From Candidatus Peribacteria bacterium (lineage in GTDB: Bacteria; Patescibacteriota; Gracilibacteria; UBA1369; 2-02-FULL-48-14): a stretch of 64,000 bases of DNA. Below the pieces are notes generated by a model, which searched no databases, was not told the DNA's origin, and saw nothing but the letters and a program-made list of their open reading frames with translations. Position 1 is the first letter of the stretch. Every line of letters starts with the position of its first letter. The stretch covers positions 27,037-91,036 of the forward strand of contig CALQZQ010000007.1 in assembly GCA_943349825.1 (NCBI GenBank), read 5' to 3'. Both the position numbers and the translations under genes were made by a program. This document shows positions 42,575 through 50,713 of this stretch, piece after piece.

Positions 42575-43186
42575 CTAGTACATGCGGATGACGGCCGTCA
42601 CCACGCCCTGAATCTCTAGAAATTCAGTGGGATCGATATCGTTGTATTCAGGATTTTCGGCTTGCAGCCACACGCGGCCATCTTTGCTGCGGTAACGCTT
42701 CACGGTATTTTTGCCATCCACCAGTGCCACCACAATATCGCCGTCCTTAGCTTTCACCGCTTGATTCGCGATCACAAAATCACCCTCTAAAATCCCGGCA
42801 TTGATCATGGAAAGGCCGCTCACGCGAAGGGCAAAGGAACCTTGGGGGCGCTTAAGCAGATCGTTGCCGACTTCAAAGTAATCGAGCACGTGTTCATCGC
42901 TCAAAACCGGACCTCCGGCAGGAATAGTCCCAAGAAGAGGAATACGAGTCACGTTGGAAACGGCTTCCAATTTATCCTTCACTTTTTGGAGTAAACCGAT
43001 CCCACGAGGCGTGTCGTCCTTTTTCAAATAACCCTTTTCTTGGAGCGCGTTCAAATGCTTCAAAATGCTGTTGTCGCTGCTGACGCCAAAATTTTCGCGC
43101 ATTTCACGCAGCGTGGGAGATTTACCAAACTGGAGTTGGTAGTCTTCAATGAACTGTAGGACGGCTTGTTGTTTCTCAGTAATCAT
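42575..43186 (-). CDS. lexA: SOS repressor LexA
   Basis: 203 residues. Winged-helix N terminus (KSPTLREMRENFGVSSDNSILKHLNALQEKGYL), self-cleavage site Ala90-Gly91 in TIPAGGPV, catalytic Ser126 in SGLSM and Lys163 in NTVKRY. Cleavage is stimulated by RecA on single-stranded DNA. Two LexA-type operators overlap its own promoter (43196-43234), showing autoregulation. A 52-codon ORF follows. Confidence 0.96.
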   Translation of the reverse strand: MITEKQQAVLQFIEDYQLQFGKSPTLREMRENFGVSSDNSILKHLNALQEKGYLKKDDTPRGIGLLQKVKDKLEAVSNVTRIPLLGTIPAGGPVLSDEHVLDYFEVGNDLLKRPQGSFALRVSGLSMINAGILEGDFVIANQAVKAKDGDIVVALVDGKNTVKRYRSKDGRVWLQAENPEYNDIDPTEFLEIQGVVTAVIRMY

Positions 43187-43195
43187 GGCGGGTGG

Positions 43196-43240
43196 GTGAG
43201 TGTCTGCTCACAATGTAGGTGAGTGAGCGCTCACCGTCAA
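43196..43240 (-). promoter_or_regulatory. lexA promoter with two LexA operators
   Basis: Two 16-bp boxes, GTGAGTGTCTGCTCAC (43196-43211) and GTGAGTGAGCGCTCAC (43219-43234), share GTGAGTG-N3-GCTCAC. The minus-strand promoter is TTGACG (43240-43235), N17, TACATT (43217-43212). Box 2 fills the spacer and box 1 covers the start site, 23 bp apart centre to centre. Confidence 0.85.
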
Positions 43241-43264
43241 GCGGAAAATAACGACCCCCTCATT

Positions 43265-44167
43265 TCACTCTGCAGGAGCCGCCAATTCAGCGGCTCGTCG
43301 CGAACTGGATTTCAGCAAAAAATAAATGCCCAGGAAAGAAATCAAAAGTCCCGACCATTGATAGGGATTGGGAACTTCTCCCAGCCACACGTAGGCGAGC
43401 AAAAAGCTGAACACGGGATAGCTCAGCCCGATGGCGGTGGTCTTGGAGAGATCAGTTCTATGGAGGGAAATTTGCCACAGTGCCTTGGGAATGCCGAAAG
43501 CAAAAATCCCAAAAATCAGCAAGAAGGGCCAGAGGTCTAAGTCAGGGACTTTCACATCCTCAAAAATCGCAGAAAAGAACATCAACGTGCTTCCTCCCAC
43601 CGCCCCTCGGAACAGGAGCAAAGGAGCCCAGCCCAAGCCCTGTGCTTGCAGCCGTTTGGCGACGGCATTTCCAAAGACAAAAAACAGAGGTACGCAGATC
43701 AAAACCAAATCCGCCAGATTGAGCTGGATGCTGCCTTGGTAGAGCACCACCAGGTTGGCCACTACGATGCAGAGCACGCCCAACCATCGATTCAATTGCA
43801 GGTTTTCTTTGAGGATCAGCCAGCCCACGAGCGTCGCAAACACCACTTCAGATTGAATGAAGAGGGAGGTGTTGATGGCACTGGTATACTGAGTGGCGTA
43901 AAAAATGGCGACGTAAGGAATCAGCAGAAAACAAGTATAAAGAGCGCAACTCCAGAATATCTTCCAGTGAAAGAGCTGTCCCAGCTGACCTTTCTTCAAA
44001 GTCATGACCAAGAAAAAGAATCCGCTGATGAGCGTGGCAATTCCCAAGAGTTCCACCGGGGGCAAAAACTGCACGCCGTAATTTGCGCCCACGGGCCAAA
44101 AGCCCGTCAGCACCAAGTGCCCGATCGAGGCCCATTCACCAACCCGTTCGTCGTGGTGTTTCTTCAT
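43265..44167 (-). CDS. EamA/DMT-family transporter
   Basis: 300 residues from the ATG at 44167, with ten predicted membrane helices in two EamA-type halves (for example VELLGIATLISGFFFLVMTL, TSLFIQSEVVFATLVGWLILKENLQLNRWLGVLCIV). The drug/metabolite transporter superfamily exports varied small molecules; the substrate is unknown. The start overlaps the stop of the upstream secreted-protein gene by one base. It ends 78 bases before lexA, with the lexA promoter between. Confidence 0.87.
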   Translation of the reverse strand: MKKHHDERVGEWASIGHLVLTGFWPVGANYGVQFLPPVELLGIATLISGFFFLVMTLKKGQLGQLFHWKIFWSCALYTCFLLIPYVAIFYATQYTSAINTSLFIQSEVVFATLVGWLILKENLQLNRWLGVLCIVVANLVVLYQGSIQLNLADLVLICVPLFFVFGNAVAKRLQAQGLGWAPLLLFRGAVGGSTLMFFSAIFEDVKVPDLDLWPFLLIFGIFAFGIPKALWQISLHRTDLSKTTAIGLSYPVFSFLLAYVWLGEVPNPYQWSGLLISFLGIYFLLKSSSRRAAELAAPAE

Positions 44168-44562
44168 CAATTCGGCTGAAAAGTCATGCTGCCGCTCGAA
44201 GAAACACTGTCCATACTCATGCTGCCGTCGCTATGCACAGAGAGCTCAATCAGATAAGGCTCTCTCACATAGGGGTCGCCCTCCGTGGGAGTCATAACGA
44301 GGATACTGTCATCGCTGTACGCATCCTGTTTATGCAAAACCACGGAATAAGAACCACTTTCCGAAATAGGCGGATAACCCTCCATGGAATAAGTTCCTGC
44401 CCAAAACTCATAGTTTTGATACCAAGCGAAGCTCGACTCTTCATCTCCAAGAGCGCCGCTGGCACTCCAACGGCCTTCAAAAACTCGACCTCCAAAACCC
44501 ATCTTAGAAAGTCCCAAAGAACCTCCAACGAGCAGGACCAGAAGGAAGAGATATTTTTTCAT
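44167..44562 (-). CDS. small secreted or membrane-anchored protein
   Basis: 131 residues with N-terminal hydrophobic segment MKKYLFLLVLLVGGSLGLS and a beta-type extracytoplasmic domain (FAWYQNYEFWAGTYSMEGYPPISESGSYSVVLH ... SDGSMSMDSVSSSGSM). There is no lipobox Cys. Coupled to the EamA transporter gene downstream by a TGATG overlap. No family recognised. Confidence 0.65.
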   Translation of the reverse strand: MKKYLFLLVLLVGGSLGLSKMGFGGRVFEGRWSASGALGDEESSFAWYQNYEFWAGTYSMEGYPPISESGSYSVVLHKQDAYSDDSILVMTPTEGDPYVREPYLIELSVHSDGSMSMDSVSSSGSMTFQPN

Positions 44563-44671
44563 ATTCGAAGAAATTAAACACGAGCTGGAGCAAACTGCCT
44601 AGTGAATAAGAATCTTTTAGTCTTATAGAAGAAAAAGAGTATCCTCCAAACAACAAGCTTAAAAAATCCTC

Positions 44672-45811
44672 ATGATCAAAAAAATCCTCGCCCTAGCTTC
44701 GCTGGTTTTACTCGGTGGATGCAGTAGCACTGAACCCCTTACAGTCTCCACGGACACAGGCAGCCTGGAATGGGTGAAAACCGTGCTAGTCACTCCCGAT
44801 GAAAATTACTCCCTGGGGGCTTTCTGTCGCGTCAACTACCGACCCGAGCAAGAAGATTTTTTCGTGAGTTTCGGCGGGGTCTCACCTTATGTTCCAGCCG
44901 TTGGAGACGCCGAATTTCGTGCCGGTGGTAAAGAAGGTGGAAATGCTTATTACTACAAAGTTTTCAATTCAGATTTTGAGTACGAAGGAGAAAACGGTCA
45001 GCTCGTGGAAGGAGGAGGGGACATCGCCTCTGTCTTTGCGGAAGGCTATTACTTTTTCCTCACCGGTGGGCCTCAAGGCCTCCGCCTGAGAAAAATAGAT
45101 CCCGGTACATGGGAAGCAGTGGCTAGCGTGGACATTGCGGTGGACTGGGCTCACGAGGCCACCAACGATCAAATGCTCGCCTACGCCAACGGCCAATTGG
45201 TGGTGAGTGCTTTGTACAACGCCGAAGCCAGCGAAGGAATTACGGATCAGAAAAATACGGATCCCACCAAGGGTTACGGCACTCACAACCGCATTTTCAC
45301 CACCGATCTGGAACAAATCGATTACTTCATTTTAGACGATACCCCTCACATCAACGGCTCTTCTCTTGTGTTTGTGGATGGGATCTACAACTACATCACC
45401 TCTAGCGCCTTTTTCGGAGACGTCATCGTGATGCAGTACGACGAGGATTGGAACTACCTCGATGTGAAAACCATTGAACCGCACGGTCAGTGGTCGCAAG
45501 GGGCCGTCTACGATCCCGGCACAGAACGGTTTTACGTGAGCTACATTGATCTGGGTGAATTCCAGGGGGACAAACCAAGCCCTGATAGTCGGACCAACAT
45601 CATTTTAGGAATTTTTGATAAAAACTGGAACCTCATCGAAAACGTTCCGGTCACCGACTACGACGATACGAACTCAATCTACGCGGGCCGCCCTTCGGTC
45701 ATTTTAGTGGATGAAAAAGCTTATGTTTCCTACGACATCGAAAACATCGACCCCGTCACCCACGAAGAAGGCTTCGACTGGCAATGCGAAGTGAGTGAGT
45801 ACGCACTCTAA
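44672..45811 (+). CDS. lipoprotein, propeller-like, unknown function
   Basis: 379 residues, signal MIKKILALASLVLLGGC (lipobox LGGC). The mature part repeats strand-turn-strand units with aromatic and Asp-rich loops (GGKEGGNAYYYKVFNSDFEYEGE, SLVFVDGIYNYITSSAFFGDVIVMQYDEDWNYL, NIILGIFDKNWNLIEN), as in beta-propellers. It has no enzyme motif I can assign and is probably a surface-exposed binding protein. Confidence 0.68.
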   Translation: MIKKILALASLVLLGGCSSTEPLTVSTDTGSLEWVKTVLVTPDENYSLGAFCRVNYRPEQEDFFVSFGGVSPYVPAVGDAEFRAGGKEGGNAYYYKVFNSDFEYEGENGQLVEGGGDIASVFAEGYYFFLTGGPQGLRLRKIDPGTWEAVASVDIAVDWAHEATNDQMLAYANGQLVVSALYNAEASEGITDQKNTDPTKGYGTHNRIFTTDLEQIDYFILDDTPHINGSSLVFVDGIYNYITSSAFFGDVIVMQYDEDWNYLDVKTIEPHGQWSQGAVYDPGTERFYVSYIDLGEFQGDKPSPDSRTNIILGIFDKNWNLIENVPVTDYDDTNSIYAGRPSVILVDEKAYVSYDIENIDPVTHEEGFDWQCEVSEYAL

Positions 45812-45840
45812 AATAACAAAAAATTATTTGAAAAAAGCAC

Positions 45841-46477
45841 ATGATCTATCTAATCGGCGGGCCACCAAAATGCGGGAAAACTACACTCGCTAAAAAAATT
45901 GGCCAAAAAACTCGGTATCCAATGGGTGGCTTCAGATACACTCGAAGTGGTAGCTATGGATTATGTGTGGAAGTACGCTCCAAAAAAGTTCGATGGGCTG
46001 TATCCACATCGTGCCATGAAGGGCGAAACGAATGATGAGACTTACAATTTGTTTTCGCCTAAACAGATTGCAAAAGGCTACATCAAACAAGCAAAAGCAA
46101 CGTATGGAGCCATTGATATGTTTTCAATATGCGAAATTACAGATGGGAATGACTACATCATCGAAGGCTACCATGTGACTCCAGAGCTTGCAGCTCGGCT
46201 TATGAAAAAGTACGGACGTAAACATTTCCGTAGTCTTTTCATCGTTAAAGAAAATGTAGAAAAGTTTGTCCGAGACCTTAAGAAAAGTACAACCCCAAAC
46301 GACTGGATTTTGAAAAAAACAAAAGAAAAAGAAACTCTATATAAGATCGCAGAAATGATAAGCGAGTACGGGAAGTTTTTTACTAAAGAAGCAAAAAAGC
46401 ATGGATTCAAAGTGTTGAACATGGATGAAAACTTTGAAACGAACCTTAAAAAGGCTATTACCGTCCTTGCAGGATGA
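45841..46477 (+). pseudogene. P-loop kinase broken by a frameshift in an A7 run
   Basis: The first frame (ATG 45841) encodes the Walker A motif GGPPKCGKTTLAKK, then leaves frame at seven A residues (45892-45898). The second frame from 45899 continues the same protein (KKLGIQWVASDTLEVVAMDYVW ...) for 192 residues to 46477. Removing one A would join them into one protein of about 210 residues, similar to small nucleotide or 2-phosphoglycerate kinases. Either a mutation, an assembly error, or slippage at the A run. Confidence 0.7.
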
Positions 46478-46674
46478 GCGACACCTGTTTGACCATTCGA
46501 AGAGTCGTTTCAGTTGATTACGCCAAGATTATAGCAAACCTAGAAAAAAGGGTCATGCGTATTGAGGAAAATTTTGATAAACAAGATCTACGGTCCCAAG
46601 TCGTTGAGCTAAGCTTGAATTTTCACAAGTATTTGCTAGAATCCTCTCAGCCTTGGGCAGTGGGGAGCAAATGA
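46474..46674 (+). CDS. hypothetical protein, 66 aa
   Basis: 66 residues starting MSDTCLTIRRVVSVDYAKIIANLEKRVMRIEENFDKQD, overlapping the upstream stop by 4 bases (ATGA), so translationally coupled. Mostly helical with a short coiled-coil-like part. No family recognised. Confidence 0.5.
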   Translation: MSDTCLTIRRVVSVDYAKIIANLEKRVMRIEENFDKQDLRSQVVELSLNFHKYLLESSQPWAVGSK

Positions 46675-46767
46675 CGGAAAGTTCCGCGAAAGCGGACGTC
46701 TAGAGCTTTGATCCACTATCAATTATAACTGGCGCTTCTGCTGGTTTTATTTGATCACCCCAACGCT

Positions 46768-47688
46768 ATGTCTTCTCAGTCTATTCTTTGGATCGTCTTC
46801 TCGGTGATCGTGGTTGGGTTTTTAGTGGTAGATCTTGGTTTCCTAAATAGAAAGGCTCATAAGATTTCTACAAAATCGGCCCTACTGCAGAGTGCTTTTT
46901 GGGTCGGCATCTCACTCGCCTTTGCAGCCTTGATTTTTGTGATGCTTGGCCACATCAAGACGGTGGAGTTCTTAAGTGCGTATGTGACTGAAAAAATGCT
47001 TTCTGTAGACAACTTGTTTGTCATTCTGCTCATTTTCAGTTTCTTTAAATTGGATGAAAAATACCATCACAAAGTTTTGTTCTGGGGAATCATGGGGGCC
47101 GTGGTCTTTAGAGCCCTTTTCATTGGGGTGGGCTCGATTATTATTGAGCAATTCGCTTGGGTGCTTTATGTCTTTGGAGCCATTCTTTTGTACACGGGTA
47201 TTAAATTATTTACAGAGAAGAAAGAAGAGCATGTGGATTTTGAACACAACGTGGTCGTAAGGTACGCGAAGAAGTTTTTAAGGTTCACGCCCAATGTTCA
47301 CGGCGGACATTTTTTGGTTAAAGAAGAGGGTAAGTGGCATTTTACGACGATGTTTCTTGTTCTACTTTTAGTAGAATCTACGGACATTATTTTTGCTGTG
47401 GATTCGATCCCTGCCGCTTTTTCCATCACTCAAGACCCTTTCATCGTCTTCACCTCAAATATTTTTGCTGTGATGGGCTTGCGCGCCCTCTTCTTCCTTG
47501 TTGAAAACATTCTGCACAAATTCCACCATCTGCAAAAAGGCCTCTCTTTCATTCTCATTTTCATAGGTTTGAAAATGCTGGCTGGCATCTTCCACTTCCA
47601 TCTTTCACCCATTATTTCGTTTGTGGTGATCTTAGGCGTCTTGATCATGTCTTTGGTGCTTTCGGTGATTTTTCCAAAGAAGATCTAG
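46768..47688 (+). CDS. TerC/Alx-family membrane protein
   Basis: 306 residues with about nine membrane helices and TerC features: DLGFLNRKAHKIS, the acidic core MLSVDNLFVILLIFSFF, and LLLVESTDIIFAVDSIPA with conserved Glu/Asp residues. Members are linked to manganese export and tellurite or pH response. No yybP-ykoY-like riboswitch motif is seen in the 93 bases upstream. AT-richer than the neighbours. Confidence 0.92.
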   Translation: MSSQSILWIVFSVIVVGFLVVDLGFLNRKAHKISTKSALLQSAFWVGISLAFAALIFVMLGHIKTVEFLSAYVTEKMLSVDNLFVILLIFSFFKLDEKYHHKVLFWGIMGAVVFRALFIGVGSIIIEQFAWVLYVFGAILLYTGIKLFTEKKEEHVDFEHNVVVRYAKKFLRFTPNVHGGHFLVKEEGKWHFTTMFLVLLLVESTDIIFAVDSIPAAFSITQDPFIVFTSNIFAVMGLRALFFLVENILHKFHHLQKGLSFILIFIGLKMLAGIFHFHLSPIISFVVILGVLIMSLVLSVIFPKKI

Positions 47689-47691
47689 CAT

Positions 47692-49086
47692 ATGAGAAAT
47701 AAGCTCCACCCAAAAAATAAATCTCCTTGGCTTGCGGAACTGCACCGTAAGCGAGATTTACTGTCTTTACATGAGAGCGTTTCCTGCGACTTACTAGTTG
47801 TGGGCGGGGGAATTGCTGGACTCATGACCGCTTACTTCCTTCTCACTGAAACTTCTCAAAAAGTAAGCCTGTTGGAAGCAGACAAGGTGGCGCACGGAGC
47901 AACTGGGCACAATGCGGGGCAAATGGTGAGTGGTTTTGAAAAGGGCTTCAAAAGCTTGGTGGAACGCTATGGCTTGCCTCTGGCCACCCGAGCCCAGCAG
48001 GACATCCTACAAGCCTGGGACTTATTGGAAGAAATAAAAAAAGAAATGGACTTGGAAACACCGATGCACATTTTTACCGGCTATTCTGGTTTCACAAAAT
48101 TGGAAGACTTACTGGAGCACCTGGAAAATCGTTACTGGCTGAAGGAGGGAGGTTTACCCGTTGAATCTATTTTGATTGCCTCTAATTTCCAATATTTAAA
48201 AACAATTCCAGAAAAGTTCCAAAATCTCTTTGCTATAGCTCCTCATGGAAGAATTCTTGAGCTTTTACAAACCAAAAACGAAGATTACATGGCAGTGAGC
48301 ATGTCTAAAGCGGGAGTGACAAACAGTGCTAAACTTACAGAGGAACTCGCTACGAAACTTCTGGCTCTTTACCCCAGCCGTTTTAAAATTTTTGAAAAAA
48401 GCAAAGTAGACAAAATCTCGCTCCATAAGGAATCTGCAAAAGTGTATAGCTCCGAAGGGCATCAAATCCAAGCGAGTAGAGTAGTACTTTGTACCAATGG
48501 ATTTGAGAAACTGACTATTGAAAACGGGACTGGACCGAATATAGACGACTCGTTTCATACTCTGGTGAAAGGCTTAGTGGGTTATATGCTGGGTTTTTAC
48601 GAACCAGCGGGGAAAAACCCTATGTCTGTGAACTATCATGGTTCCGAAACGTCGACTCTTAAAACAGAGACAGAAATACCGCCTTATTTTTATTTAACAA
48701 GGAGGCCTTATCAAGAGGATAGAAGTCTCCTTTGTTTAGGAGGGCCAGAGTATTTAATACCCGATCGACACCACTACGACAGGGATACGCATATCTTTCC
48801 AGAAGAAGCGCACACAGCCATGGATTCTTTTCTAAAAAAGAACTACGCGGAAGCCGAGAGGCGTATCAGTTACACCTACTTTTGGCACGGTGTGATGGGT
48901 TACACCCCAAGTGGCTTGCGGTGCGTCGGTCCAGATAGCTTAAATCCTGTCCTTATGTACAATCTTGGTTGCAATGGAACGGGCATCCTCTCTTCCATTA
49001 TGGGTGCCAAACGAATCGCTGATCACATCAATCACAAAAAGCTGGAACCCTCTATATTTGATCCAATTTACTCAGAAAAGAAGTAG
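47692..49086 (+). CDS. FAD-dependent oxidoreductase, DadA/DAO type
   Basis: 464 residues. The N-terminal dinucleotide-binding fold CDLLVVGGGIAGLMTAYFLL ... VSLLEADKVAHGATGHNAGQ has the GxGxxG pattern and the Glu that holds the FAD ribose. The C-terminal end GCNGTGILSSIMGAKRIADHI is typical of the D-amino-acid oxidase family. It follows terC by 3 bases. It probably oxidises an amine or amino acid; substrate unknown. Confidence 0.88.
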   Translation: MRNKLHPKNKSPWLAELHRKRDLLSLHESVSCDLLVVGGGIAGLMTAYFLLTETSQKVSLLEADKVAHGATGHNAGQMVSGFEKGFKSLVERYGLPLATRAQQDILQAWDLLEEIKKEMDLETPMHIFTGYSGFTKLEDLLEHLENRYWLKEGGLPVESILIASNFQYLKTIPEKFQNLFAIAPHGRILELLQTKNEDYMAVSMSKAGVTNSAKLTEELATKLLALYPSRFKIFEKSKVDKISLHKESAKVYSSEGHQIQASRVVLCTNGFEKLTIENGTGPNIDDSFHTLVKGLVGYMLGFYEPAGKNPMSVNYHGSETSTLKTETEIPPYFYLTRRPYQEDRSLLCLGGPEYLIPDRHHYDRDTHIFPEEAHTAMDSFLKKNYAEAERRISYTYFWHGVMGYTPSGLRCVGPDSLNPVLMYNLGCNGTGILSSIMGAKRIADHINHKKLEPSIFDPIYSEKK

Positions 49087-49110
49087 GCACTGGCCAGTCA
49101 CTTCAAGATC

Positions 49111-49185
49111 TGGTGCCCCCGGGCGGAATTGAACCACCATCTTATCCTTAGGACGGATTTGTTCTATCCGTTGAACTACAGGGGC
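49111..49185 (-). tRNA. tRNA-Arg(CCT) with encoded CCA
   Basis: Cloverleaf on the minus strand: acceptor GCCCCTG pairs with CGGGGGC (one T-G pair), D stem GTTC/GAAC, anticodon loop GTCCTAA giving anticodon CCT, T arm GGTGG-TTCAATT-CCGCC, discriminator A, then CCA at 49113-49111. The first anticodon stem pair (27-43) is A-A. It decodes AGG. Confidence 0.93.
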
Positions 49186-49216
49186 AGGACGTGCTGTGAT
49201 GGTAGCACATTTTTTT

Positions 49217-50479
49217 CTAATTCCCACTTGGAATGACTCGAGTGCAGGGCTGATCCAGCTCAGTTCCGGTAAAATGATGCAGTTCCAAAACTCCCTGAGG
49301 GGTCACATTAAACCGAGCGCGGCTACGAGGGGCTTCAGAGGCATGAACCTCAAAACCAAAGCGCGCAATATCCTCTGCAATACCACCCTCTTGCCCGGCG
49401 CCACATCCCGCAAGAAGGATAGTGCTACCAGGATACAAAAGCGCTCGTATCGCAGGACCAAGGTTCAACCGATACAAGTCGTCTGTCATGAGAGACGAAC
49501 AAGCGTGATGCAAATCGTCCATATCTAAGGTGCGACGAGCCGGAAGAAGCTCAAAGCCTTCTGCACTGGAATGAGACTCAAAAGCGAGGAAATGCCCGCG
49601 CCCGCTCCTTTCCAAAACAGCCTCTATTTTTGGCCAAACCGCTTGAACATCATGCACTTCAAACAACCAGGTGCCAGGTTCAAGCTCTGGACTAGATAAA
49701 AAACTATTGTCGTACTTGAGAGCCCCGTTGTTGTCTCCACCAGAAAAGAAAACCCACCCATAAGTGGGTTGGTCATCCCTGTGAGCTTTGAGTAAAGATT
49801 GAAGATAAGGCAGGGGGTAACGTTCAAAATTAAGAATATTGAATTTTTCATAAAGCTGGAGGGCAGCTCCAGGGCAAGCTTTTTCCAATTGATCCAAGGC
49901 TTTTACTTGTGCTGTAAAAGAAGGTTCAAATATCCAATTGGGAGTACGATTCCATCCCCATATGTAAAGTGCCTCCAAAGGGAGTCCATAGGCTAAAAGT
50001 TTCTTGGCAATGGGGTCTACTGAACGATGAAATCCATGACGAATCATCCAGTTCAACAGGGGATCTTTGAGTTGATCGCTTGTTTTTTTTGGCAAATGGT
50101 TGAGTTCGTCAGGACTCCACCGTGAAACAGCTCTTGAATGTTGGGAGATCAGATTTCTGTCTTCAAAAGCCCATTCGGAAGGCAGATGGGTCAAAAGAGC
50201 GCCCAGCTCTTCAGGATTCAAGGGGAATTGTGAGGGGAATCCACTGATACAGGAAAGAGCCAATTCATTATCTTCACGGAAAAATTTCACAATAAGATCA
50301 GATCGGCCCTCAGCCCGTAAAGTTTTGAGTAAACCCACCCCTGTCGAAAAAAAACCATCCTCCCCCAGACTTAAATCTGAAGCTCGGCAAATTTCCGCGT
50401 CCATCCACGCGTCAACAGTTACGCCCTCAGGTAATGCTGCAGCGGCATGTTCGTCCCAAATGGTTGGGTCTTTATCCAT
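49217..50479 (-). CDS. unknown protein with a possible clan CD cysteine-peptidase domain
   Basis: 420 residues without signal peptide. The N-terminal 240 residues are helical and unassigned. The C-terminal half shows strand-ending HFLAFESHSS (His303) and STILLAGCGAGQEGG (Cys359), about 56 residues apart. This His/Cys spacing after hydrophobic strands resembles caspase-like CHAT or C25-type folds. The family His-Gly is His-Ser here, so assignment is tentative. Promoter TTGCTA-N16-TATAAT on the minus strand, sharing ATGTTTTATAATT with the kinase gene at 32281. Confidence 0.55.
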   Translation of the reverse strand: MDKDPTIWDEHAAAALPEGVTVDAWMDAEICRASDLSLGEDGFFSTGVGLLKTLRAEGRSDLIVKFFREDNELALSCISGFPSQFPLNPEELGALLTHLPSEWAFEDRNLISQHSRAVSRWSPDELNHLPKKTSDQLKDPLLNWMIRHGFHRSVDPIAKKLLAYGLPLEALYIWGWNRTPNWIFEPSFTAQVKALDQLEKACPGAALQLYEKFNILNFERYPLPYLQSLLKAHRDDQPTYGWVFFSGGDNNGALKYDNSFLSSPELEPGTWLFEVHDVQAVWPKIEAVLERSGRGHFLAFESHSSAEGFELLPARRTLDMDDLHHACSSLMTDDLYRLNLGPAIRALLYPGSTILLAGCGAGQEGGIAEDIARFGFEVHASEAPRSRARFNVTPQGVLELHHFTGTELDQPCTRVIPSGN

Positions 50480-50581
50480 CTCGAAGCTTAGAAGCTGGAA
50501 TTATAAAACATTTATAAGAAATAGCAAATATAGATGTTGAGCGAAAGGTGTAAAATGATTCTGAAATCTAACGCCAACGCT

Positions 50582-50647
50582 ATGACAACTCAAATGCTGA
50601 TCTACTTGGCCGTGCACGGTGAGCTCTTCCGAAACAAAACGCTCTAG
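50582..50647 (+). CDS. possible 21-residue peptide ORF
   Basis: ATG at 50582 to TAG at 50647 encodes 21 residues beginning MTTQMLIYLAVHGE. A TAAAAT -10-like box at 50551-50556 lies upstream, and a T8 run (50671-50678) after a weak hairpin follows. It sits in the 234-base gap before mutS. Evidence is weak; it may be an artefact. Confidence 0.25.
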   Translation: MTTQMLIYLAVHGELFRNKTL

Positions 50648-50685
50648 GGCTCAACCCGAATGATTTTCGATTTTTTTTAGATTCC

Positions 50686-50709
50686 GCTAGGATAAGCCAA
50701 AATCCTAGC
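50686..50709 (+). promoter_or_regulatory. inverted repeat over the mutS -10 region
   Basis: GCTAGGAT-AAGCCAAA-ATCCTAGC, a perfect 8-bp inverted repeat containing a TAGGAT -10-like box and ending 4 bases before the mutS ATG. Possible operator, or a hairpin hiding the start codon. Confidence 0.4.
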
Positions 50710-50713
50710 TGCC

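Noticed and set aside
46675..46767. Possible manganese riboswitch before the TerC gene
   Set aside because: The stretch lacks the conserved yybP-ykoY loops; no supporting structure seen.
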